A stretch of DNA of 64,000 nt from MED-G20 sp038108155 (lineage in GTDB: Bacteria > Bacteroidota > Bacteroidia > Flavobacteriales_D > Parvicellaceae), in contig JAYNHP010000007.1 in NCBI GenBank assembly GCA_038108155.1, forward strand, positions 1 to 64,000, in the 5' to 3' direction. The notes beneath the pieces are model-generated. The model was not told where the DNA came from. It was given only the letters and a program-made list of their open reading frames with translations, and did no database searches. The first letter of the stretch is position 1; the number at the start of each line of letters is the position of its first letter. Shown one piece after another: positions 1-9,057 of this stretch. Both the position numbers and the translations under genes were made by a program.

Positions 1-1161
1 GTCAAAACCTTTGTAATCTAGTTGCCCTATGGCTCGCTGAGCAGTAGTCTTGGCCAAAACTTTACTAATTTGTCTTCTTTTCACCTTTTTAGAAAGATTT
101 TTCCAAATATTTTTTCTAGCCTGATGAATTATTTTCTCATCCAAATCTTTTAAAATAACATCCATTCCAGAATTGATTGAAACTTCTGTTATTCCCTCTC
201 CCATAAAACCTGCTCCAATAACCCCAATTTTTTCTGTGTTTTTCAACTCTACTTTATATGGATTTTTCTTTTTATCAATAGTGATAAAAAATAAATTTCT
301 AAGTGCAGAAGAAACATCGGAAAGAATTAACTCCTCAAACTTGATTACCTCGGCTTCATATCCAGCTTTCATTCCTTTTTGCAAACCAATTTTAGCACAT
401 TCTATTATTTCAAGTGGTGCAGGATAATTTCCTTTGGTCAATTTCAATACTGTTTTTTTAGCTTGACTAAATACAATGGATCTGCCAATGGAAGTACCAT
501 CCAATAATTTAGTAACCACACTCTTTTTTAATTTCTTTCTTTTAAACTTATTGTTCGCTATTTCTAAAACTATTTTTTTTGCTGCTTTGTGTAATTTACT
601 GTGATGCACTACCTCGTCTACCAATCCTATTTTCTTAGCCTTAAAAGGAAATATATTTTTTCCTGTTAGCATCATATCTAGTGATGCTTGTAGTCCAACC
701 AATCTTGGCAATCTTTGAGTACCGCCACCGCCAGGAAGTAGTCCTAATTTCACTTCTGGAAGAGCCAACTTTGTCTTGGAATCGTCTGAACAAACTCTAG
801 CATTACAAGCAAGAGAAATCTCCACCCCCAAACCATAACAAGTACCGTGGATTGCAGAAACAATTGGTTTTTTAGAATCTTCAATTTTTTGCAATAATTC
901 GTGCCCTTTTCTACTAAAAGGTTGAAAATCTCCTACTTTTTCTCCTTTGAAAGATTTAATATCTGCTCCAGCTATAAAATCCTTTTTACCGCTAATTAAT
1001 ATGGCACCAATTACTTCTTTATTGTTTTCAATTTCATTAAATACTTTTTCAAAATCTCCAATTAAACTTGGAGATACAATATTCATTTTGTCTTTTTGAG
1101 AATCTATCCAAATAGTAGCTATTCCCTTCTCAATTTCTAACCTAAAAAGATCTGTTTTCAT
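1..1161 (-). CDS. fadJ: 3-hydroxyacyl-CoA dehydrogenase / enoyl-CoA hydratase (FadJ-like), C-terminus beyond window
   Basis: This is the multifunctional beta-oxidation subunit that hydrates trans-2-enoyl-CoA and oxidises the 3-hydroxyacyl-CoA with NAD. I translated 387 codons from the ATG at 1161, and the frame is still open at base 1. The first ~190 residues carry the crotonase fold: an oxyanion-hole stretch around GADIKSF and a CYGLGVEISLACNARV helix, then LPEVKLGLLPGGGGTQRLPR. A Rossmann motif IGVIGAGFMGEGI near residue 310 opens the dehydrogenase domain. The start overlaps the thiolase stop (ATGA), so the two are translationally coupled. The family usually has about 700-800 residues, so roughly half is missing here. 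The assignment is firm; the choice between FadJ and FadB naming is by analogy with the separate FadI-like thiolase. Confidence 0.92.
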   Translation of the reverse strand, partial: MKTDLFRLEIEKGIATIWIDSQKDKMNIVSPSLIGDFEKVFNEIENNKEVIGAILISGKKDFIAGADIKSFKGEKVGDFQPFSRKGHELLQKIEDSKKPIVSAIHGTCYGLGVEISLACNARVCSDDSKTKLALPEVKLGLLPGGGGTQRLPRLVGLQASLDMMLTGKNIFPFKAKKIGLVDEVVHHSKLHKAAKKIVLEIANNKFKRKKLKKSVVTKLLDGTSIGRSIVFSQAKKTVLKLTKGNYPAPLEIIECAKIGLQKGMKAGYEAEVIKFEELILSDVSSALRNLFFITIDKKKNPYKVELKNTEKIGVIGAGFMGEGITEVSINSGMDVILKDLDEKIIHQARKNIWKNLSKKVKRRQISKVLAKTTAQRAIGQLDYKGFD

Positions 1162-2447
1162 CTTTCTTCGTATTTTTTTATTACCATAGCATGACCGTGT
1201 GCACCAGCCGCACATGCAGACAACATAGCATATTTACCATTTTCTTCAATTAATCTGTTTGCAGCAGTGGTTAAAAGTCTTGCACCTGTTGCACCAAAAG
1301 GATGACCAATAGAGAGCGATCCTCCCCATTTATTCACTTTATCTAGATCGATTTTTCCAACTGCTTTCTCTCTATCAAGTCGAGTTTTACAAAACACTTC
1401 GTCGTTCAAACATTTTAAGTTCGTAAGTACTTGTCCAGCAAAAGCTTCGTGAATTTCAAATACATCAATATCTTTTAAGTTCAATTTTGTTTTTTTGAGT
1501 AATTTACTCATAGCAAAAGCAGGACCTAGTAACAATTCATCTTCTAACCTTTGACCAGTAAAACAATAATCTATAATTTCTGCTTTTGGCTTTAAATTTA
1601 ACTCCTTAGCTTTAGATTCTGTCATAAGCAAGCATACTGCACCACCATCGCTTAAAAAGGAAGAATTGGCAGCAGTTAACGTTCCATGTATTTTATCAAA
1701 TGCTGGTCTGAGCTTTGCCAGCTTTTCAGGTTTTGACCCACTCCTTATTCCATTGTCTTTTTGAATCATTTTAAATTTTGGATCTACCTGTACTGCAACA
1801 ACCTCTTTTGCATGATGACCATTCTGCCATGCTTTCTCAGCATTGTCGTGAGATCTAATTGCAAATAAATCTTGTTCTTCTCTTGGAATTTGATGTTTAG
1901 CTACCATAATATCGCAATCTTCTCCCATTGTTTTTTGAGTAGTATATTCTGAAATAGAAGGAACTTCAGGTAAAAAATCTTTTAATTTAAAACCTAATGC
2001 ATATTTAATCATTTGAGAAAAAGATTTTATTTTAGTTCCCTTCATCAATTTGGTTCTCATATGCTTTTTATAACCAATCGGGGTTTCGGAAGCACTATCG
2101 GCTCCACCTGCAATAACTACATTAGACTGCCCAGTTGCAATTTCTCCAATCGCAGTTGCAATTGCTCTATTGGCAGAAATACAAGCTTGACTTACCGTAT
2201 GACAAGGAGTAGAGTAGGGTATTCCAGCTGTTAAAGCAGCTTCTCTTGCTAAATTGCTTGTTTTAAGGGTGGAAATTACACAACCCATAATAACACTATC
2301 TACTTCATTTGGTTCTATACCTGTTTTATTAATTAGTCCTTTGATAGATAACTGACCTAGTTCATAAGTCATAGTATTTAAGAAATCGGTTTCAGATCTT
2401 AAAAACGGGGTTCTACAACCATCAACGAGTACAATCTTTTCTTTCAT
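1158..2447 (-). CDS. fadI: acetyl-CoA acyltransferase (FadI-like thiolase)
   Basis: This enzyme carries out the thiolytic last step of beta-oxidation, cleaving 3-ketoacyl-CoA with CoA. It has 429 residues, normal for the family. The nucleophilic cysteine is Cys89 in SQACISA. The other active-site blocks are EIHEAFAGQ, GGSLSIGHPFGATGAR and the C-terminal CAAGAHGHAM with the acid/base cysteine. It is the first gene of a two-gene operon with the FadJ-like gene, overlapping it by 4 nt. The ATG at 2447 lies 34 nt from a palindrome that recurs in front of the acyl-CoA dehydrogenase gene, suggesting control by the adjacent MarR-type protein. Confidence 0.93.
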   Translation of the reverse strand: MKEKIVLVDGCRTPFLRSETDFLNTMTYELGQLSIKGLINKTGIEPNEVDSVIMGCVISTLKTSNLAREAALTAGIPYSTPCHTVSQACISANRAIATAIGEIATGQSNVVIAGGADSASETPIGYKKHMRTKLMKGTKIKSFSQMIKYALGFKLKDFLPEVPSISEYTTQKTMGEDCDIMVAKHQIPREEQDLFAIRSHDNAEKAWQNGHHAKEVVAVQVDPKFKMIQKDNGIRSGSKPEKLAKLRPAFDKIHGTLTAANSSFLSDGGAVCLLMTESKAKELNLKPKAEIIDYCFTGQRLEDELLLGPAFAMSKLLKKTKLNLKDIDVFEIHEAFAGQVLTNLKCLNDEVFCKTRLDREKAVGKIDLDKVNKWGGSLSIGHPFGATGARLLTTAANRLIEENGKYAMLSACAAGAHGHAMVIKKYEER

Positions 2448-2481
2448 GAGATAATTTATTTTAGAAATTTATAAAAATTCT

Positions 2482-2494
2482 ATGCATGCATTCA
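2482..2494 (-). promoter_or_regulatory. candidate MarR operator upstream of fadI/marR
   Basis: Read on the minus strand, this site is TGAATGCATGCAT, with the palindromic core ATGCATGCAT. The same 13 bases, with one pyrimidine change, occur at 4858-4870 in front of the acyl-CoA dehydrogenase gene. The site lies in the divergent spacer between fadI and the MarR-type gene, so one protein bound here could control both. The repeat is visible in the sequence; its role as operator is inferred. Confidence 0.5.
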
Positions 2495-2600
2495 TTAAAA
2501 TAAACTTTTTTAATATTATTTAACCAATTCTTTTTTAAAAAAACATCTTTCATCTCTTAATATACAATGCAATGTGAAATAAATTACTATTTTGTGAACA

Positions 2601-3059
2601 ATGAATAATTACGAAAAAATTGCCAAAGGAATAGTTGTAAATAGAATTCGGTCTTCTTGGATTGAGATTTTTAAATTTTACAACGAACAAACCTCCAAAG
2701 AAATAGGCACTCTTTCAACAGCTTTTGTACTTATGACTATCAATGAAAAATTTGGCACCCAAGTGACTAAAATTGCACCAAGAATGGGAATGGAGCCCAA
2801 TAGTTTATCTAGGTTGCTAAAATCTTTGGAAGAAAAAGAATTGGTATTTAAAAGAAAGGACACTAAGGACAAAAGAAAAGTATATATATGCCTAACCGAA
2901 AATGGACTAAAGCTGAGAAACATAGCTGCAAAGAGATTATTCTCCCTAGAAAAAAGTATTAAAGATAAAATATCACCGTCCGATCTTTCCGCTTTTTATA
3001 AGGTTACTGATTCTATTTCAGAAGTGATAGAATTAGAAAAAACAAAACTAGATTTATAA
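2601..3059 (+). CDS. MarR family transcriptional regulator
   Basis: A 152-residue winged-helix protein of MarR size. The DNA-binding part spans about residues 45-100. Its recognition helix region reads MGMEPNSLSRLLKSLEEKELV and is followed by a basic wing with KRKDTKDKRKVYICLTENG, typical of MarR. It is transcribed divergently from fadI and convergently with fadE, whose stop codon it overlaps by 6 nt. It is therefore flanked on both sides by beta-oxidation genes, and the natural inference is that it represses them and is released by acyl-CoA. The ligand is not shown by the sequence. Confidence 0.88.
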   Translation: MNNYEKIAKGIVVNRIRSSWIEIFKFYNEQTSKEIGTLSTAFVLMTINEKFGTQVTKIAPRMGMEPNSLSRLLKSLEEKELVFKRKDTKDKRKVYICLTENGLKLRNIAAKRLFSLEKSIKDKISPSDLSAFYKVTDSISEVIELEKTKLDL

Positions 3060-4814
3060 AGAATATTCTTTATTTGCGATTAAATATTTTGCAATTTCTC
3101 TTCTTAGTACCATTGGATTTACTTTTTCCTTAATTTCCAATGATTTTATCACTCTTTTTAAGGAAGAATGTCTTTTAGGGAGACTATCAAAAATTGAAGT
3201 CGCACACCGCATTATTTTTGAATTGGCTTCATAAAATTGTAAGTCGCAAATATTTTGTTTCATTTTAAATGAAGCATCTTTACCTTCTTTAGACTTTAAT
3301 TTCTCAACTCTTAAATAAGTAGATTCTAAGACATATATTTCTGCTAATATATCTGCTAAATCCATAATTATTTCTTGCTCATGTTCCAATGCTCTTCCAA
3401 AAGCATCCGTTGCATATTTGGTGAGTGTGAAAAATAAATATTTAAAATTTTCTAAATATTGAGAACTTGATTTTTCCTGAATTCCTAATGCACTTTTAAA
3501 AATCTGAAATGGTATTTTCTTGGTAAATGATTTTATATCAATTTCTTTGGTATGAAAACCTCTTTTCATTAACTCACCAAAAGAAAGCATTCTATTTATT
3601 TCATTAGTTCCTTCATAAATTCTAGTTATTCTTGCGTCTCTATAGCCCATCTCTACCTTTGTTTCTACGCTATAACCCATTCCACCATGAATTTGAAGCG
3701 ATTCATCCACGCAATAATCCAATACTTCAGATGCGTATACCTTCATTAAAGAACATTCTATGGCATACTCTCTAAGACCTTTTAATTTTATTTCATTATC
3801 AGGAATCTTATTTTCCTTTAATTCTTTTTCCTTTAAATCTATATTTCTCCCAGTTCTATATATGGCTGATTCTGCAGAAAATATTTTCCTAGCCATCTCC
3901 CCAATTTTGTACTGCATGGCAGTAAATTCACCGATACTTTTCCCAAATTGTTCTCTTTCTATTGAATATTGAATAGCTTTTGATAAAGCAAACTTTGAAC
4001 CGCCTATTGTAGCCGCTGAAAGCTTAATTCTACCAGAGTTGAGTATATTAAGTGCAATTTTAAACCCATCGTTTCTTTTGCCTAAAAGATTTTCCATTGG
4101 TACCGGACAGTTCTCAAAATAAACCTGTCTAGTTGAAGAACCTTTTATTCCTAATTTCTTTTCTTCTTCTCCCAAAGTTATTCCACCAAAAGACTTTTCA
4201 ATAATAAAAGCCGAAAGTTTTTCATCGTCTTCAATTTTGGCAAAAACAATAAAAACTTCTGCAAAACCAGAATTGGTAATCCACATTTTTTGCCCGTTTA
4301 TCAAATAACAGTTATTCTTAGTATCTATAGTTGCTTTTGTTTTGCCAGAATTTGCATCAGAACCAGCAGAAGGCTCAGTAAGTGCATAAGCAGTTTTAAT
4401 TTCTGCAGTTGCTATTTTGGGTAAATACTTTTCTTTTTGTTTATTATTTCCATAATAAACGATGGGCAACGATCCAATGGAAACATGGGTGCCTATTGTA
4501 GTGGCAAAAGAAAAACCATAGGCAAATGCTTCCATGTAGAGTAAACCAGCATTGAAACTTAAGTCAGATCCTCCGTATTTTTCCTCAATCGCAATTCCAC
4601 AAAGACCTAGTTCAGCTGCTTTATCCAACATTTCAATTATTTGAGGAAGATCTTTTGATGCCTCTGGCTCGCTTTCTAAAACATGAAGTTCCTTGTCAAG
4701 AAAATCATGAATCATTTGCTTTAACATTTTTTCTTCTTCATTCCATTCTTCAGGAACAAAAACTGCTGAGGATTCAGTTTTTTTGATTATAAAATCTCCA
4801 CCTTTGATGCTCAT
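3054..4814 (-). CDS. fadE: acyl-CoA dehydrogenase with long C-terminal extension
   Basis: A flavoprotein that introduces the first double bond in fatty acyl-CoA. It has 586 residues, longer than the ~380-residue short/medium-chain enzymes and like the ~600-residue acyl-CoA dehydrogenases common in Bacteroidota. The signature AYALTEPSAGSDANSG lies near residue 145. IYEGTNEINRM near residue 390 carries the expected catalytic glutamate, and IHGGMGYSVE precedes it. The last ~170 residues form the additional helical domain of this subgroup. It stands alone on the minus strand, 43 nt downstream of a palindrome shared with fadI. The gene symbol is by function only. Confidence 0.9.
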   Translation of the reverse strand: MSIKGGDFIIKKTESSAVFVPEEWNEEEKMLKQMIHDFLDKELHVLESEPEASKDLPQIIEMLDKAAELGLCGIAIEEKYGGSDLSFNAGLLYMEAFAYGFSFATTIGTHVSIGSLPIVYYGNNKQKEKYLPKIATAEIKTAYALTEPSAGSDANSGKTKATIDTKNNCYLINGQKMWITNSGFAEVFIVFAKIEDDEKLSAFIIEKSFGGITLGEEEKKLGIKGSSTRQVYFENCPVPMENLLGKRNDGFKIALNILNSGRIKLSAATIGGSKFALSKAIQYSIEREQFGKSIGEFTAMQYKIGEMARKIFSAESAIYRTGRNIDLKEKELKENKIPDNEIKLKGLREYAIECSLMKVYASEVLDYCVDESLQIHGGMGYSVETKVEMGYRDARITRIYEGTNEINRMLSFGELMKRGFHTKEIDIKSFTKKIPFQIFKSALGIQEKSSSQYLENFKYLFFTLTKYATDAFGRALEHEQEIIMDLADILAEIYVLESTYLRVEKLKSKEGKDASFKMKQNICDLQFYEANSKIMRCATSIFDSLPKRHSSLKRVIKSLEIKEKVNPMVLRREIAKYLIANKEYSL

Positions 4815-4857
4815 TATTTTTTATACTATAATTTTACAATGTAATATACAAAAACAT

Positions 4858-4870
4858 TGAATGCACGCAT
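4858..4870 (+). promoter_or_regulatory. candidate MarR operator upstream of fadE
   Basis: The sequence TGAATGCACGCAT is embedded in two direct copies of CATTGAATG (4855-4863 and 4868-4876), spaced 13 nt apart. It matches the site at 2482-2494 in 12 of 13 positions. It sits between the divergent fadE and prmC starts. Its position 43 nt before the fadE ATG suits a repressor site overlapping a promoter. It could also affect prmC, 36 nt away on the other side. Confidence 0.5.
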
Positions 4871-4906
4871 TGAATGTTTTGAAAATTTAACATTTTGCTT
4901 TCATAC

Positions 4907-5761
4907 ATGGATAACTTTAATCAATGCAAAGAAATATTTTTAAATTCACTTAAGGAGAATTTCGATTCTAGAGAAATAGAAAATATATTTTTTGAGTTGC
5001 TTTTTTTTAAAATGAAGTGGAAAAGAGTAGACTATTTATTAAATAAAAATCAAAAGCTTGGCCCAAACGAAGTTTCTTTTTTTGAGAATTCTTTAGAAAA
5101 ACTTTCCAAAAATATTCCCTTACAACATATAACTGGACAAACATATTTTTGCAATTTATTAATAAAAGTTAACCCTAATGTATTAATTCCAAGACCAGAA
5201 ACTGAGGAGTTGGTTCATTTAATTTTAAATAACCATAAGCAAGATTCTTTAAAAGAAATATTAGATGTTGGCACTGGCTCTGGATGTATAATTATAGCTT
5301 TAAAAAAAATACTTTCTAATACTAACTGCACAGCGATTGATATTTCAAAAGACGCTATTAGAACTGCTAAAGACAATGCTACGCTAAATAAAGTGGAGAT
5401 AGATTTTATAATTAAAGATATTTTGGAATATAAAAATGTGGTAAAATTCTGGGATGTGATAGTAAGTAATCCTCCTTACATTCCTGTCTCAAATAAAAAA
5501 TATATGCATCCCAATGTAGTTCAAAACGAGCCATCACAAGCACTTTTTGTAGAAAATGAAGAACCACTAAAATACTATAAAATAATTTCAGATTTTGCAT
5601 TGAATCATTTGAAAAAAAATGGTAAAATTTACTTTGAAATTCATGAGGATTTTGCCAACGATGTTGTAAATTTATTAGAAACTAAAAAATATTTTAAATC
5701 TTCTGTTTATAAAGACTTTCAAGGCAAAAAAAGGTTTGTGGTAGCAACTAAAAATGAGTAA
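4907..5761 (+). CDS. prmC: peptide chain release factor N5-glutamine methyltransferase
   Basis: PrmC methylates the glutamine of the GGQ motif in release factors using S-adenosylmethionine. With the ATG at 4907 the protein has 284 residues, as expected; a TTG four codons upstream is possible but less likely. Visible motifs are IPRPETEELV before the methyltransferase fold, the SAM-binding DVGTGSGCIIIAL, and the substrate-binding NPPY at about residues 188-191. The N-terminal ~80 residues match the helical release-factor-binding domain. Its end overlaps the ligA start by 8 nt. Confidence 0.93.
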   Translation: MDNFNQCKEIFLNSLKENFDSREIENIFFELLFFKMKWKRVDYLLNKNQKLGPNEVSFFENSLEKLSKNIPLQHITGQTYFCNLLIKVNPNVLIPRPETEELVHLILNNHKQDSLKEILDVGTGSGCIIIALKKILSNTNCTAIDISKDAIRTAKDNATLNKVEIDFIIKDILEYKNVVKFWDVIVSNPPYIPVSNKKYMHPNVVQNEPSQALFVENEEPLKYYKIISDFALNHLKKNGKIYFEIHEDFANDVVNLLETKKYFKSSVYKDFQGKKRFVVATKNE

Positions 5762-7817
5762 AATAGACATTGATAGAATTTTAGAGTTAAGAGAATTAAT
5801 CCACTCTTACAATACACAGTACTATATTCATAGTATTTCTGTAGTCTCTGATTATGAATTTGACCAGCTTTTAAAAGAGCTAGAGGAGTTAGAAATCAAA
5901 TATCCAGAACTATACGATGCCAATTCTCCAACTAAAAGAGTAGGTGGTGACATTACTAAGACTTTTGAAACTGTTCCCCATAAGTATCCAATGTTGTCAC
6001 TTTCCAATAGTTATTCTAAAGATGATATAGCAGATTTTGATCAAAGAGTTAAAAAAATAATTGATGTCCCACTAACTTACATTTGCGAATTAAAGTACGA
6101 TGGTGTTGCAATTAGTATAATTTATAAAAATGGCAATCTTGTAAAAGCTATTACAAGAGGAGATGGAACTCAAGGCGAAGATGTAACCAACAATGTAAGA
6201 ACTATTTCTTCTATTCCACTAGTCCTCTCAGGAGATTACCCAGAAAACTTAGAAGTAAGAGGAGAAATAATGTATTCTAAATCGGTATTTAAGGAACTAA
6301 ATAAGGATAGAGAAAAGCAAGGACTTGCCCTTTTTTCAAATCCTAGAAATTCGGCTTCAGGAACGCTTAAATTACAAGATTCTTCTATAGTTGCCAAAAG
6401 AAAATTAGATTGTTTTATCTATGCTATATTCTTAGATAACTTGAGAATAAACAGTCTCTTTAAGCAATACAATTATTTAGCACAATTTGGTTTTAAAGTG
6501 CCATCAGTTAAAGACAAGTATGTAGAGCAAGTAAACAATGTAAATGGGATAATGAATTTTATTAATTATTGGGAAGAAAGAAAAGAAGATCTTCCCTTTG
6601 AAATTGACGGCATTGTTATAAAAGTTAATGAAATAGATATTCAAAAAGAAATTGGCAATACTTCCAAATCTCCAAGATGGGCAATTGCCTACAAATATAA
6701 AGCAGTCCAGGTTTCTACAATTTTGGAAGATATAGTTTACCAGGTAGGTAGAACAGGAGCAATTACGCCCGTTGCTAATTTAAAAGCAGTGGAAATTAGT
6801 GGAACTATAGTCAAAAGAGCAAGTGTTCATAATGCAGATCAAATTGAAAAGCTAGACCTAAGAATTAATGACACTGTATTCGTAGAAAAAGGAGGGGAAA
6901 TTATCCCTAAAATTACCGGAGTTGATATTTCTAAAAGAAATGCCAATAGTGATAAATTTGTTTTTTCTTCTAAATGTCCAGAATGTGAATCTGAACTTGT
7001 TAGAGATCAAGGAGAAGCCCATCACTATTGTTTGAATTCTAATCTTTGTCCTCCACAAATTAAAGGAAAGATAATTCATTTTATAGGCAGAAAGCAGTTA
7101 AATATAGATGGAATTGGACAAGAAACTATAGAACAATTGTATAATGAAAAGCTAATTGAAAATGTTGCAGATCTTTATACTCTTAAGAGACAAGACTTGC
7201 TTCCTTTAGAAAGAATGGCAGAAAAATCTGCTGAAAATATTATTAATGGTATTCAACAAAGTAAGTCTGCACCTTTTCACAAAGTACTTTTTGGTCTTGG
7301 AATACGATATGTTGGAGAAACAGTTGCTAAGAAATTAACTTCCTATTTTAAAGATATAAACCAATTGCGTTCTTCAAATTTTGAAGAACTATGTAGTATT
7401 GACGAAGTTGGAGACAAAATAGCAGAATCTATTGTGCATTATTTTTCTGTCGATTATAACAATAAAATAATTGATTTGCTACTTGAAAATGGACTTAATA
7501 TGGCTTCAGATAATTCTGAAAATATTTTAAAATCTACCATTTTAGAAAATAAGAAAATTGTTATTTCAGGTACTTTTAAAAACATCTCTAGAGACGAATT
7601 GAAAAAAACTATTGAAATAAACGGAGGAAAAAATTCAAGTTCTGTAAGTAAAAGTACTGATATACTTGTAGCAGGAGAAAATATGGGACCATCCAAACTT
7701 GAAAAAGCTGAAAAGTTTAAGGTCTCTATTTTGAACGAAGACGAGTTTCTTAATTTGATTAGTGAAGAAAATTCAAATGAAGATTCAAAACAATACCAAC
7801 AAGGAGAGCTTTTTTAA
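5754..7817 (+). CDS. ligA: NAD-dependent DNA ligase LigA
   Basis: LigA seals nicks during replication and repair using NAD. It is a full-length 687-residue protein. Domain Ia with the conserved YY and the adenylation lysine K114 in KYDG come first. The nucleotidyltransferase core (FEIDGIVIKVN) and OB fold follow, then a four-cysteine zinc finger beginning CPECE, helix-hairpin-helix repeats (GLGIRYVGE, VGDKIAESI) and a C-terminal BRCT domain from about residue 595. The ATG overlaps prmC by 8 nt. Eight bases after the stop codon an assembly gap begins. Confidence 0.97.
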   Translation: MSKIDIDRILELRELIHSYNTQYYIHSISVVSDYEFDQLLKELEELEIKYPELYDANSPTKRVGGDITKTFETVPHKYPMLSLSNSYSKDDIADFDQRVKKIIDVPLTYICELKYDGVAISIIYKNGNLVKAITRGDGTQGEDVTNNVRTISSIPLVLSGDYPENLEVRGEIMYSKSVFKELNKDREKQGLALFSNPRNSASGTLKLQDSSIVAKRKLDCFIYAIFLDNLRINSLFKQYNYLAQFGFKVPSVKDKYVEQVNNVNGIMNFINYWEERKEDLPFEIDGIVIKVNEIDIQKEIGNTSKSPRWAIAYKYKAVQVSTILEDIVYQVGRTGAITPVANLKAVEISGTIVKRASVHNADQIEKLDLRINDTVFVEKGGEIIPKITGVDISKRNANSDKFVFSSKCPECESELVRDQGEAHHYCLNSNLCPPQIKGKIIHFIGRKQLNIDGIGQETIEQLYNEKLIENVADLYTLKRQDLLPLERMAEKSAENIINGIQQSKSAPFHKVLFGLGIRYVGETVAKKLTSYFKDINQLRSSNFEELCSIDEVGDKIAESIVHYFSVDYNNKIIDLLLENGLNMASDNSENILKSTILENKKIVISGTFKNISRDELKKTIEINGGKNSSSVSKSTDILVAGENMGPSKLEKAEKFKVSILNEDEFLNLISEENSNEDSKQYQQGELF

Positions 7818-7980
7818 AGGCTTTTNNNNNNNNNNNNNNNNNNNNNNNNNNNNNNNNNNNNNNNNNNNNNNNNNNNNNNNNNNNNNNNNNNNNNNNNNNN
7901 NNNNNNNNNNNNNNNNNNNNNNNNNATTCAAATGAAGATTCAAAACAATACCAACAAGGAGAGCTTTTTTAAAGGCTTTT
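7771..7980. other. assembly gap of 100 N flanked by identical 55-nt ends
   Basis: The N run covers 7826-7925. The 55 bases before it (7771-7825) are identical to the 55 bases after it (7926-7980), including the last codons and the stop of ligA. This is what two contigs overlapping by a fixed word length look like when joined by a scaffolder that did not merge them. The second copy of the ligA tail is therefore probably not real. The true ligA to DUF6913 spacing would then be about 24 nt. Confidence 0.85.
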
Positions 7981-7996
7981 TGTAAGTTTATGGTTA

Positions 7997-8554
7997 ATGA
8001 AGTTTACATTTTTAAAAATCAAATTTCTTTTAGGCGAAAAGTTTCTCCAAAGATTAATTAATAAGGATAATATTAGACAGGTAAGCTCTTGTAATATTGA
8101 GGACGCTAAATCAATGGGTATGATTTGTGTAATCAAAAATGAGTCTGACTACCAATCCGTTGTCAAAATAATTAAAATGATAAAGGATGAATTTAAAATT
8201 CCTAATATTAAAATTCTTGCTTATTACCCTTTAAAAGACGATCCTGAATTTTTAAAGAGTAGGTTAGGACTAGATTTTTTTACAATTTACGACCTTAATT
8301 ACCATGCCTTACCAAAAAAAGCAGTAGTAAAAAATTTTATTTCAGAAAGATTTGATATTCTCTTAGACCTAACAGAAATCAAGATTATTCCGCTTAGATT
8401 TATACTACATATGTCCAATTCTCCATTTAAAGTTGGTAGTTTTTCAGAGGAAAAGAAACCCTATTATGATTTAATGATTGAAACAGACCCCAAGGATTAC
8501 TTTCAATACGTAAAGCACGTAATCAATTATTTGAAAATTTTCAATAAAAAATAA
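7997..8554 (+). CDS. DUF6913-like conserved hypothetical protein
   Basis: An 185-residue soluble protein without signal peptide or clear membrane segment. It has a basic start (KFTFLKIKFLLGEKF), a middle section with alternating strands and helices (MGMICVIKN, IKILAYYPLKDDPEF) and a conserved-looking FDILLDLTE...PLRFILHMS...FKVGSF core. I recognise this layout from a Bacteroidota-specific family (I believe DUF6913) often found beside ligA or dapA; the family name is from memory. It follows ligA once the false gap is removed and precedes aroK by 5 nt, so it is probably in one operon. The function is unknown. Confidence 0.75.
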   Translation: MKFTFLKIKFLLGEKFLQRLINKDNIRQVSSCNIEDAKSMGMICVIKNESDYQSVVKIIKMIKDEFKIPNIKILAYYPLKDDPEFLKSRLGLDFFTIYDLNYHALPKKAVVKNFISERFDILLDLTEIKIIPLRFILHMSNSPFKVGSFSEEKKPYYDLMIETDPKDYFQYVKHVINYLKIFNKK

Positions 8555-8559
8555 TTATA

Positions 8560-9057
8560 GTGTCTAAATCTTCTGTATTTCTTATTGGAATGATGGGTGC
8601 AGGAAAATCCACCGTTGGAAGATGTCTTGCAAAGACACTTAAATACAAATTTCTTGATACAGATCAGTTAATAGAAGTGCAAGAAAAGAGAACTATCGAT
8701 TCCATTTTTAAAGAAAATGGAGAAAGTTATTTTCGAAACATTGAAAGAGATATAATTAGTCAATTTGACAACAAAAAATGTGTTTATTCTACTGGTGGTG
8801 GATTTCCTATATTTAATAGAAATATTGATAAATTAAAAGATATAGGCCAAGTGGTTTATTTAAAAACATCCAGCATTGAGTTGCTGAATAACAGAATTAA
8901 AAATAATTCTTCAAGACCAATGTTTCAAGATGCTACTTCATTTGAAAAATTACTTAAACAACGAGAATCAATTTATTATGAGGCTGATTTTGTAGTAAAA
9001 ACAGACTATAAAACCCCTGAAAAAATTGCTAGTGAAATAAGTTTACTTATTGATTAA
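8560..9057 (+). CDS. aroK: shikimate kinase
   Basis: Phosphorylates shikimate at the 3-hydroxyl in the aromatic amino acid pathway. It has 165 residues with the P-loop GMMGAGKS at residues 10-17, the shikimate-binding FLDTDQ, and YSTGGGFPIF. SSRPMF near residue 126 is the adenine/lid region. The start is GTG at 8560, since the next in-frame ATG falls inside the P-loop. The end overlaps the convergent S9 peptidase gene by 11 nt. Another pathway gene, aroE, is found near 61 kb. Confidence 0.95.
   Translation: MSKSSVFLIGMMGAGKSTVGRCLAKTLKYKFLDTDQLIEVQEKRTIDSIFKENGESYFRNIERDIISQFDNKKCVYSTGGGFPIFNRNIDKLKDIGQVVYLKTSSIELLNNRIKNNSSRPMFQDATSFEKLLKQRESIYYEADFVVKTDYKTPEKIASEISLLID

Noticed and set aside
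173..427. Plus-strand open frame opposite the FadJ-like gene, and similar short frames opposite other genes
   Set aside because: They are shadows of well-supported genes on the other strand and match no family.
7926..7980. Second copy of the ligA 3' end as a gene fragment or duplication
   Set aside because: It is identical to the other contig end across an N run, so an assembly overlap is the simpler explanation.
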